DNA of 48,168 nt from Lentisphaeria bacterium. Its GTDB lineage: Bacteria; Verrucomicrobiota; Lentisphaeria; Victivallales; UBA1829. Location of the stretch: the NCBI GenBank assembly GCA_017615635.1, contig JAFZZR010000193.1:1-48168 (forward strand), read 5' to 3'. The position numbers and the translations under genes are program-made. The notes beneath the pieces are model-generated. The model ran no database searches. It was not told the origin of the DNA and saw only the letters and a program-made list of their open reading frames with translations. Shown here piece after piece: positions 31,430 through 39,523 of the stretch (the stretch's first letter is position 1; each line of letters begins with the position of its first letter).

Positions 31430-34369
31430 ATGAAAACAGAGAATCTTTTGGACAGAGAAAAGGGGACTTCCGCGGAGCATGTTTTCGTAACAGAGGAATC
31501 CTCGTCCGGCAATGAGGGAAAATTTCTTCTGTCCACTCTCTGGAATCAGTCCGGGACTGTTTACGTCAATACCGGCAGCGGACAGACGGCGCTGACCGGC
31601 TACACCTACAACAAATACTGTCCCCTGGTTTCCGCCGACAGCAGCCAGCATTCCGTAACCGGATGCACGAACACCGCCGATTCCCAGGTGATCTACTACT
31701 GGCTCGAGAAGGGGGCATCCTTAAATTTTGAGGTGTCCTCGGATGACTATTTCATCCTGAAATCCGATTCGGGAACTTATTTCCTTTCGAATGTATCGCA
31801 GGTGGGGGAGGGCACGATCACTCAGCTGAACCAGGCGCTTTCCGTTGCGAATCCGCTGGAGAACGGCAATTTCATTGCTGCACTGAACTTCTATTGCGGG
31901 GTGAAGAATCATTCCAAATACGGCAGCAGCACCTCCTCGAGCTGGTCCTCCGGATCATACTATACCGGGGTATGTGCAAGCGCTTACCGCAGCGCGGGTT
32001 TTGACAGTCACTTTTTCGTTTCCAGGAAAGGGTCGGACTCCGCCTGCTCGACCTTCTTCGACGAAACCTCCGGACTGACCGATGTCGGGTTCTCCGTCTT
32101 GCGGGAAAATCTGGATTATGGAGAAGTCATCCGGGTCGGAATCCCGGGACATGCCATCGTCATGGACGGATACCGTTACAATTCCGCGTCCGGAGAATAC
32201 GAGTACCATCTGAACTTCGGCTGGGGCATCTACTCGTCCTCGACCCGCTGGTATACCGTTTCGGACCTGAATGACGATTCCGAGGCGTATGTCAGCTATG
32301 TCACGGTGGACCTCTCCCCGGACATCACGGTGAAAGTCAACAGCGATCGCGGAGACTATTACGGCGGATCATTCCTGCGCGGGGTGGAACGGATCAATCA
32401 CATTGTCAGCGGCAAGGAGTCGACCACGTTCACCTTCGACAACGCGCTTGCCGGCAAGTCGATCATGCTTTCGACCACGGCGACTCTGAATACCAGCGTG
32501 GGAGTGAAGTTCACCAATCTCTGTACGGCTCTTTCCACGACGGCCGGTGCGCTCATCTCATCCAAGGCAATGATGTCCTTCTCCCTGAAGAACGGGAGCA
32601 TGGCCGTCAATTCGGTCTCGGCGAATTACGTGGTGCGGGAAACCGGCAGTTCCGCCGTGACTCTTTCTCTCAACAGCAGCTATGTTTACAGCGGCTGTTA
32701 CTCGGCGGGGACATCCGCACTTGATTCGCTGCTGAAAAACGACGGCATCTACGCCTATTCCGATTACGCCGGCTCCTTCTACAGCACGGTGAGCGGCAGC
32801 GCGGTGATCGGAGGCAGCGCCGCCGATACGGTGACCCTGAGCAACGGATCGGCCATTTTCGGGGATCTGGATTTGGGCGGCGGAACAAACAAACTGAATA
32901 TCGAAAACGGATCGATGTACTACGGTTCGTTCACCGGCGCCGAAAATACGCTGAAAGTGAATCTCACCATCAATTCTTCCGCATACACCGGGCCGATGAT
33001 CGTTCTGCGCGATTCCGCCTCCGACGCGGATTTCTACAGCGCTTCCAGCGGCAGACTGAATCTCTCCGTGAAATCATTTACCGCCGGCACGTATTCCTTC
33101 CGCCTGTACTCCGGGTGCGATACGGAGCTGATGAAGAATTTTTCGGTGAAAGTCAGTTACAACGGGGTATCCCGCGTGCTCGGTTACGACAACCGGTCGT
33201 CCGAAATTTTCTCGCTGGATTACACGGAGGCGGGTCTGGATTTTTCCTACACGCTGAAGAAACTGGCCAAGCCCACGGTGACTGCCAGCACAACTGCCGT
33301 AACGAACAAGAACGTAAAGCTGACGGCCGTCTACAGCGATGGCACGGTCACGAAACAGTACTCCACCGACAACAAGACGTGGAATACCTACAGTTCGGCC
33401 ATTTCGGTCTCCCCCAACGGCACGTACTACTTCCGCGGGGTCGATGCGTACGGAGTTTTCTCCGCTGTCACCAAGTACAAGGTGTCGAATATCGATAAGA
33501 CGCCGCCGCGCAGACCCTCGGCCTCGGCCAGTACGACAAAGGTCACGAACCAGAACGTAACCGTAACGGCCGTCTTCAGCGCCGATTCGGTGAAGAAGCA
33601 GTACAGTTTGAACAACGAGACGTGGAAAACCTACAAGGCTGCCGGAGTGACGCTGAAGTCGAACGGGACGGTCTATTTCCGCGGTATTGACGAAGCCGGG
33701 AATATTTCCGCCGTCAAAACCTTCGCCGTCAAGAATATCGACAAGACGGCGCCGGACAAGCCGACGATCGCTTCGGTTTCCACCACCGCCATGACGAACA
33801 AAAGCGTTACGGTCAAAGCCTCGTTCAGTTCGGACAGCGCGAAGAAGCAGTACAGTTTGAACAACGAGACGTGGAAGACCTACAAGGCTGCCGGAGTGAC
33901 GCTGAAGTCGAACGGGACCGTGTATTTCCGGGGCATCGACGCGGTCGGAAACATCTCGAAAGTCGCTTCCCGGAAGGTTTCCAACATCTGTCCGAAGGGC
34001 GACTTCACCAACGACACGATAGCGGCGGCCAGTGCGAAGGATGCGCTCAAGCTTTCCTCGGCGCGGAAGATCACCGGCTGGGTGGGATTGGGCGATCCCA
34101 AGGACTTCATCAAGCTGGAAGTGCAGAAGAAGGGACGTGTCTCCCTCGATATGAACTCGGTGACGGCTGCGGCGCGGAACGGCGGAGAGCTCAAACTCTC
34201 GCTGCTGAACAGTGCGGGCAAGGCGATCACCACCAGCGCGCTGGACAGCGACACGCTGGCGACGAAGGCTAAAGTGGCGGCCGGGATCTATTATCTCGGC
34301 GTCAGCTGCACGAATGTGAAGAAGTACAGCACCAGCTACACGGTAACGGCGGGCATGCTGGCGGGATGA
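31430..34369 (+). CDS. Predicted type I-secreted C10-family (streptopain-like) cysteine protease with Ig-like repeats
   Basis: 979 residues, AGGAGG site, no Sec signal peptide. Residues 33-290 resemble the C10 peptidase fold: LLSTLWNQ, YTYNKYCP, then HSVTGCTNTADSQVIYYWLE with Cys79 as nucleophile, GHAIVMDGYRYN with His241, and HLNFGWGIYSS with Asn262 and Trp265. A beta-rich, Gly/Ser/Thr-rich middle follows (GGSAADTVTLSNGSAIFGDL). Residues about 613-860 are three Ig-like modules of 83 residues ending in FRGVDAYG, FRGIDEAG or FRGIDAVG; two are nearly identical. The last 99 residues (from ITGWVGL at 881) match the end of the next protein. C10 proteases normally have a Sec signal and a long propeptide; both are missing. 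The neighbouring ABC exporter and HlyD adaptor suggest export by type I secretion. Confidence 0.8.
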   Translation: MKTENLLDREKGTSAEHVFVTEESSSGNEGKFLLSTLWNQSGTVYVNTGSGQTALTGYTYNKYCPLVSADSSQHSVTGCTNTADSQVIYYWLEKGASLNFEVSSDDYFILKSDSGTYFLSNVSQVGEGTITQLNQALSVANPLENGNFIAALNFYCGVKNHSKYGSSTSSSWSSGSYYTGVCASAYRSAGFDSHFFVSRKGSDSACSTFFDETSGLTDVGFSVLRENLDYGEVIRVGIPGHAIVMDGYRYNSASGEYEYHLNFGWGIYSSSTRWYTVSDLNDDSEAYVSYVTVDLSPDITVKVNSDRGDYYGGSFLRGVERINHIVSGKESTTFTFDNALAGKSIMLSTTATLNTSVGVKFTNLCTALSTTAGALISSKAMMSFSLKNGSMAVNSVSANYVVRETGSSAVTLSLNSSYVYSGCYSAGTSALDSLLKNDGIYAYSDYAGSFYSTVSGSAVIGGSAADTVTLSNGSAIFGDLDLGGGTNKLNIENGSMYYGSFTGAENTLKVNLTINSSAYTGPMIVLRDSASDADFYSASSGRLNLSVKSFTAGTYSFRLYSGCDTELMKNFSVKVSYNGVSRVLGYDNRSSEIFSLDYTEAGLDFSYTLKKLAKPTVTASTTAVTNKNVKLTAVYSDGTVTKQYSTDNKTWNTYSSAISVSPNGTYYFRGVDAYGVFSAVTKYKVSNIDKTPPRRPSASASTTKVTNQNVTVTAVFSADSVKKQYSLNNETWKTYKAAGVTLKSNGTVYFRGIDEAGNISAVKTFAVKNIDKTAPDKPTIASVSTTAMTNKSVTVKASFSSDSAKKQYSLNNETWKTYKAAGVTLKSNGTVYFRGIDAVGNISKVASRKVSNICPKGDFTNDTIAAASAKDALKLSSARKITGWVGLGDPKDFIKLEVQKKGRVSLDMNSVTAAARNGGELKLSLLNSAGKAITTSALDSDTLATKAKVAAGIYYLGVSCTNVKKYSTSYTVTAGMLAG
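33592..33939 (+). repeat. 249-bp-period coding repeat (Ig-like modules)
   Basis: The segments 33592-33690 and 33841-33939 are over 90 percent identical and lie exactly 249 bp (83 codons) apart. They encode KKQYSLNNETWKTYKAAGVT and following residues. A third, more diverged unit precedes them from about 33268. Confidence 0.9.
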
Positions 34370-34411
34370 GATCGGAAATTTCGGAACATGATAACACGGA
34401 AACAGGTATTT

Positions 34412-34447
34412 GACCGGGCTCGGCTCCGGAAGCCGTCATACCCGGTC
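34412..34447 (+). other. Intergenic stem-loop between the two secreted-protein genes
   Basis: GACCGGG (34412-34418) pairs with CCCGGTC (34441-34447), and an inner CGGCT/AGCCG stem lies between. No T-run follows, so it is more likely an mRNA stabiliser or processing site than a terminator. Confidence 0.6.
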
Positions 34448-34479
34448 GGGATCAATAAGAAATAGACAGGAGAACCGCA

Positions 34480-36876
34480 ATGATCTACAACAATCTAACG
34501 CTCCCGGATACTACCGGTGATGTCCAGAACGTTTGTCTGTACGTCTATTCCGGAGATACTGCATCCGATATCACGGTCAACTCGGACGGACAGTTGATCG
34601 TCATGGAAGGGAAGGCCGCCAATGTCGTTCTCAATGCGGGCGGCACTCTGGAGATCAGTGCCGGAACGGTCTCCAATCTGACTGTCGGCAAGGGGGCGTC
34701 CCTGAATGTTTCCGGCGGAAAGGTTTCCAATGTCACGTTCAAGAAGGGAGCTGTGTACGGCGCCTTCACCTTCACTGCCGACACGAAATGCACGAACCTC
34801 AAAACGATTTCCAATGCGACGGTGTCATATTACTGTTCTGTCAGCTCCAGCGACTACAGTGACGTCAAAACCGTTTCCAACGTTATTATCTGCAAGGGCG
34901 CCACTTTGTCCGTGGAAGACGGCGGCACGGCTACTAATGTCACGCTCAATAAGGGCGGCATGCTGAACGTTTCCGGCGGAAAGGTCTCCAATGTGACGTT
35001 CAAGAAGGGAGCCGTGTACAGGGACTTCACCTTCACCGCCGACACGAAGTGCACCAGCCTCAATACGATATCCAATGTGTCGGTGGCGTATTACTGCATG
35101 GTCGGCGCTGCTTCGTTCTGTGATGCAAAAACTCTCTCCAACCTCGCCGTCAACAAAGGTGGTTCTTTGGTCGTCCAGGATGGCGGCAAGGTCACGAACG
35201 TTATCCTCAACGCGGGCGGCAGTCTGCAGGTCGACAGCGGAAAGGTCTCCAATCTTACCGTCAACAAGGGGTACTCGCAGCTGGGAATCATGGACACCGG
35301 ATCGGTTTCCAATATCACGTTCAAGAAGGGAGCCGAATACCGCAGTTTCATTTTTACCGCAGACACGAAATGCGCCAACCTCAAGGCGATTTCCAATGTG
35401 ACGGTGACCGGATCTGCTTTTGTCGGGACCATCAACTCCTACAGCGATCCCGTGACTGTTTCCAATGTTACCGTCGGCAAGGACAGTTTCCTGTCCGTGG
35501 AAGACGGCGGCAAGGCTTCCAATGTCACCATCAGCAAGGGCGGCAGTCAATTTGTCTGGGGAACCGGCAAGGCTTCCAATGTTACCATCAACGCGGGCGG
35601 TGAATTGACCGCTTACTATGGCGGGACCGTCTCCGGCGTTACCGTCAAGAAAGGTGCCAGACTGTGGTCCTACAATGGTGCGCCGATGGAATTGGACAGC
35701 GGCAAGGCTTCGACGGTTACCGTCAAAAAGGGCGGGATCGTCAACGGTTTTGTTTTTGCGGGAGATACGACGCTCAAAAACCTTTCCAAAATCTCCAACG
35801 TCACGGCGGAAACAGGAAAAAAGTTGTACCTCAACAGCAAGCAGTCCGTTTCCAATCTTACCATGAACGGGGAGAAAACCAAACTGAATGTTTATGGTGG
35901 GACGGTGACCGGCGCAACCGTCGGCAAAGGCTCGAATCTGCAAGTGAAGGAGGACGGCAAAGCCACGAACGTAACCGTCATGAAAGGCGGGAAACTGGGC
36001 GTGGAAAAGGGCGGTCAGGCGAAGACGGTCACCGTGGAAAACGGCGGCTGGCTGGAGTTGGACGACGGCAAAGCTTCGGCGATCACGGTCAAGAAGGGCG
36101 GCCGACTGGACGTCAACGATGACGGTACGTTCTCGAGTTCAGCCTCGGCGGTTACCGTGAAGAAGGGCGGCTCCGTCAATGGCTTCACCTGGGCGAAGGA
36201 TATGACGTTCAAGACCTTCTCCAAGATAACCGATGCCACGGTCACGTCCGGAAGTGAAGCGTGGGTCGTAGGCAGGCAGTCTGCTTCAAACCTTGTCATC
36301 AGCGGAAAGAACACCATACTGGCCGTGGAAAGTTACGGCACGGCGAATAATATCACTGTCAACAGCGGTGCGGAGCTTGTGATGGGGAGCGGCGGCAAAG
36401 TCACGAACATCACTGTGAAGAAGGGCGGCATCCTCAACGGGATCTCCTTCAAGAAGGAAACGAAATACGCCAGCTCGGCCGATTTCCTCAATGCCAATCT
36501 GGCGGACAATACCGATGATACCTGGAAGGCCGCCTCCAAGCAGAAGGCCACGCTGTCCGGCAAGACCATCACCGGCTGGGTCGGGCTCAAGGACGCGAAG
36601 GATTTCATCAGGATCCAGATACAGAAAAAAGGCTGTCTGTCGCTGGAACTTGATGGTTCGGCGAAACATGCGTATGAGGACGGCAAGATCCAATTCAGCC
36701 TGCTGAATTCTTCCGGCAAGGCGATCGGCCTCACCGATTCCGGAGAAGGGATCGATCTGGTCGCCTCGTCCGCTTTGAAAAAGGGCAGCATCTGCTATCT
36801 TGGGATCAGCTGCACCGATGCGAAGAATTACTATACCGATTACAGCATCAAGACAGGAGTCATCGCCTCTGCGTGA
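34480..36876 (+). CDS. Predicted type I-secreted AIDA-repeat beta-helix protein
   Basis: 798 residues with an AGGAG site and no Sec signal peptide (MIYNNLTLPDTTGDVQ). Residues 25-670 are short beta-helix repeats of about 19-20 residues of AIDA type: SNVTVGKDSFLSVEDGGKA, SNVTINAGGELTAYYGG and relatives. They are interrupted by longer units with the pattern VTFKKGAVY, FTFTADTKC and AISN, occurring three times almost unchanged. The last 102 residues, starting ITGWVGLKDAKDFI at 697, match the C-terminus of the preceding protease. AIDA repeats usually occur in autotransporter adhesins, but no beta-barrel domain follows here. It is therefore probably a secreted surface fibre or adhesin carried by the ABC/HlyD exporter just downstream. 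Confidence 0.8.
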   Translation: MIYNNLTLPDTTGDVQNVCLYVYSGDTASDITVNSDGQLIVMEGKAANVVLNAGGTLEISAGTVSNLTVGKGASLNVSGGKVSNVTFKKGAVYGAFTFTADTKCTNLKTISNATVSYYCSVSSSDYSDVKTVSNVIICKGATLSVEDGGTATNVTLNKGGMLNVSGGKVSNVTFKKGAVYRDFTFTADTKCTSLNTISNVSVAYYCMVGAASFCDAKTLSNLAVNKGGSLVVQDGGKVTNVILNAGGSLQVDSGKVSNLTVNKGYSQLGIMDTGSVSNITFKKGAEYRSFIFTADTKCANLKAISNVTVTGSAFVGTINSYSDPVTVSNVTVGKDSFLSVEDGGKASNVTISKGGSQFVWGTGKASNVTINAGGELTAYYGGTVSGVTVKKGARLWSYNGAPMELDSGKASTVTVKKGGIVNGFVFAGDTTLKNLSKISNVTAETGKKLYLNSKQSVSNLTMNGEKTKLNVYGGTVTGATVGKGSNLQVKEDGKATNVTVMKGGKLGVEKGGQAKTVTVENGGWLELDDGKASAITVKKGGRLDVNDDGTFSSSASAVTVKKGGSVNGFTWAKDMTFKTFSKITDATVTSGSEAWVVGRQSASNLVISGKNTILAVESYGTANNITVNSGAELVMGSGGKVTNITVKKGGILNGISFKKETKYASSADFLNANLADNTDDTWKAASKQKATLSGKTITGWVGLKDAKDFIRIQIQKKGCLSLELDGSAKHAYEDGKIQFSLLNSSGKAIGLTDSGEGIDLVASSALKKGSICYLGISCTDAKNYYTDYSIKTGVIASA

Positions 36877-36955
36877 TACCGGGATCCGAAACGGGTCGTA
36901 AGACATTCCATCGGAAACAGTATCCTGCGGTCGATTTTTTCTATACGGCTTTACG

Positions 36956-39520
36956 ATGAATCAGACAGATCACTTTTACAACAGCGCGTGGGCATGCCTG
37001 TGCCTCCTTTTTTCCCAGACACGGCGCGAAGTGAATACCGACGCCCTCCTGGATGAAAAGGTCCGCGGGGAACTGGGAAGTCCTGACGGCGAGATCCGCG
37101 TGCTGATGCGTCTTGCGGATAATCATCAGCTGGCGCCGAGGTTTCTTTCCTCTCCGGAGGAAGCGGCGAAAACCGCCTCCGGCCCCGCCTTCATGAGGCT
37201 GAAGGAAATCGGATGGGTGCTGCTGCAGGATGTCCGTCAGCTTCTTCAGGAATCCTCCGTGGTCATTGTTCCCGAAGAGGGCGGTGAAGCGAAGGCTCTT
37301 CAGGCGGCAGCGCGGGAACTGCTGGAAAAGTCCGATGGAGCGCTGATCGTTTTCGGAAACCTGAGTGAAGTGGACGCGGCGTCCCACACCTCCCTCTTCT
37401 GTCTTTGCAATCTGGCCCGTCACTACGGGATCCCGATGGATATCCGCCGTGTCATGCACGACTATGCGGTCGGCGAAGAAGAACCGGGGGACGCTCTGCT
37501 GACGAAAATCGCCAGAGATTACGGACTGAAAAGCCGGTTCTGCAAATTGAACTGGGGTGCGCTTCTCGAACTCGGGCAGGCCTTCCCGGCAATCGGGATC
37601 AAGAAAAACGGCCGGAAGATCCTGCTCTGCGGCATCCGGGAGACGAAGGAAGGCAAAACGGAGATCGCCGTGATCGATCCGGAAGCGCGGCGGGACGAAG
37701 ACAACGCATTCATCTTCCTGGGCGAGGAGGAGTTCACGGGCATCTATTCCGGACGCTGCATGCTGCTGAAGAAATCCTACCGTCTGACCGATGAAAATCA
37801 GCCGTTCAGCCTTCGGTGGTTCATCCCGGAATTCTTCAAGCTCCGCGGGGTTTTCGGACGGATCGCCATGTCTGTGGCCGTCATCACGCTTTTGTCGCTG
37901 ATCGTGCCGCTGTTCTTCCAGATCGTAGTGGACAAGGTCCTGACCAACAGGACGTACAGCACGCTGAACGTCCTCGGCGTCGGTGTCGTCTGCGCCATCC
38001 TCTTCATGGGCTTCATGGAGTTCCTCCGCGGCTATCTGCTGCTTTTCGCCACGAACAAGATCGATATCGCCACGGCGATGAAGACGTTCCGTCACCTGAT
38101 GCGGCTGCCCATCGACTTCTTCGAGCGGATCCCGTCGGGCGTTCTGCTCAAGCACATGCAGCAGGCCGAAAAGATCCGCGGCTTCCTCTCCGGCACGCTC
38201 TTCTTCACCATCCTCGATCTTTTCTCGCTCTGCATCTTCATCCCGTTCCTGATGTTCTACAGTCTGACACTGACCGCCATCGTGCTGGGGTTCTCCCTGC
38301 TGATGGCGCTGGTGATCGCTTCGCTGATCCGGCCGTTCCAGAGACGGCTGGATGAACTTTATCAGGCGGAAGGCAAGCGCCAGAGCATGCTGGTGGAGGC
38401 GCTTCACGGGATCCGCACGGTAAAGAGTCTTTCTCTGGAGCCGGTGGAGGAGCGTCATTGGGACGATACGACCGCTTACGCGATAAAGTCGTATTTCCAG
38501 GTCGGAAAGATCACAATTACGGCCCAAAGCATCAGCCAGTCGCTGGAGTGGCTGATGACCATTTCGGTGATCTGGGCCGGCGCGCTGATGGTGTTCGATC
38601 AGAAGATATCCGTCGGCGCCCTTATCGCCTTCCAGATGCTGGCCTCCCGTGTGACCGGACCTCTGGTCAAAATGGTGGGGCTGATCCACGAATATCAGCA
38701 GATCGCTCTTTCGGTGAAAATGCTCGGCGTAGTCATGAATGCGCCGCCGGAACCGGATTCCGGCGGGGTCCGGAACCCGTTGAAAGGCGGTTTGAGTTTC
38801 GAAAACATCTCTTTCCGATACCGTCCCGATCTGCCGCCGGTGATCCGCAATTTTTCTTTGAACGTCCTGCCGGGCGAGACCGTCGGCATCGTCGGCCGTT
38901 CGGGGTCCGGGAAGACCACCCTGACCAAGCTTCTGCAGGGGCTGTACAACGTTCAGCAGGGCATTATCAAGGTCGACGGCGTGGATGTGCGGGAGATCGA
39001 CCGGGCCCATCTGCGCATGAGCATCGGAGTTGTTCTGCAGGAAAACTACTTCTTCAGCGGTACGGTCCGGGAAAACATCAGCATGACCCGACGCCAGGCC
39101 TCGCTGGATGAGATCATCTATGCCTCGCGCCTGGCGGGGGCGGATGAATTCATACAGAGACTGCCTCGCGGCTACGATACGGTGCTGGAGGAGAATGCGT
39201 CCAATCTTTCCGGCGGACAGAAACAGAGGCTGGCCATAGCCCGGGCTCTGCTGAACAATCCGCCGATCCTCATTTTCGATGAAGCCACCAGTGCGCTCGA
39301 TCCGGAAAGCGAGGAGGTCATCAAGAACAATCTGCGTTCCATCGCACGGGGCCGTACGGTGTTGATCATCTCTCATCGGCTGAGCATTGTCAGTTCGGCG
39401 GACAAGATCCTGGTTTTGAAAGACGGAGAGAGAGACTCCTTCGGATCCCATGCCGAGCTGCTGGCCCAGCCGGGCATTTACCGCGATTTCTGGAACAGCC
39501 AGATGAATACCGGAGAGTGA
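36956..39520 (+). CDS. Type I secretion ABC exporter with C39-like domain(s)
   Basis: 854 residues, HlyB/PrtD-like. Residues 120-285 look like a degenerate C39 peptidase domain: SLFCLCNLARHYGIPMDIRR, then GDALLTKIARDYGLKSRFCK, where the catalytic Cys position is Thr and the catalytic His is not evident, as in HlyB. Residues 5-115 (NSAWACLCLLFSQTRREVNT, MRLADNHQLAPRFLS) resemble a second, earlier copy. Transmembrane helices span about 300-580. The ATPase has Walker A GRSGSGKTT (647-655), LSGGQ (751-755), Walker B with Asp775-Glu776 in LIFDEATSALD, and ISHR. It exports the two upstream proteins in one step together with the HlyD adaptor, whose start follows the stop by 3 nt. The ribosome-binding site is weak. 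Confidence 0.92.
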   Translation: MNQTDHFYNSAWACLCLLFSQTRREVNTDALLDEKVRGELGSPDGEIRVLMRLADNHQLAPRFLSSPEEAAKTASGPAFMRLKEIGWVLLQDVRQLLQESSVVIVPEEGGEAKALQAAARELLEKSDGALIVFGNLSEVDAASHTSLFCLCNLARHYGIPMDIRRVMHDYAVGEEEPGDALLTKIARDYGLKSRFCKLNWGALLELGQAFPAIGIKKNGRKILLCGIRETKEGKTEIAVIDPEARRDEDNAFIFLGEEEFTGIYSGRCMLLKKSYRLTDENQPFSLRWFIPEFFKLRGVFGRIAMSVAVITLLSLIVPLFFQIVVDKVLTNRTYSTLNVLGVGVVCAILFMGFMEFLRGYLLLFATNKIDIATAMKTFRHLMRLPIDFFERIPSGVLLKHMQQAEKIRGFLSGTLFFTILDLFSLCIFIPFLMFYSLTLTAIVLGFSLLMALVIASLIRPFQRRLDELYQAEGKRQSMLVEALHGIRTVKSLSLEPVEERHWDDTTAYAIKSYFQVGKITITAQSISQSLEWLMTISVIWAGALMVFDQKISVGALIAFQMLASRVTGPLVKMVGLIHEYQQIALSVKMLGVVMNAPPEPDSGGVRNPLKGGLSFENISFRYRPDLPPVIRNFSLNVLPGETVGIVGRSGSGKTTLTKLLQGLYNVQQGIIKVDGVDVREIDRAHLRMSIGVVLQENYFFSGTVRENISMTRRQASLDEIIYASRLAGADEFIQRLPRGYDTVLEENASNLSGGQKQRLAIARALLNNPPILIFDEATSALDPESEEVIKNNLRSIARGRTVLIISHRLSIVSSADKILVLKDGERDSFGSHAELLAQPGIYRDFWNSQMNTGE

Positions 39521-39523
39521 ATC

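Noticed and set aside
34700..36450. CRISPR-like or satellite repeat array
   Set aside because: Repeats are in frame, variable in length and coding for beta-helix units of a single protein; there are no constant repeats with unique spacers.
37300..37800. Active C39 bacteriocin-processing peptidase
   Set aside because: The catalytic Cys position is Thr and the His is not evident, and the substrates carry no double-glycine leader; it is a C39-like binding domain.
36941..39451. 836-codon minus-strand frame opposite the ABC exporter
   Set aside because: Antisense shadow of a clear ABC exporter; composition rich in His, Arg and Gln with no recognisable motif.
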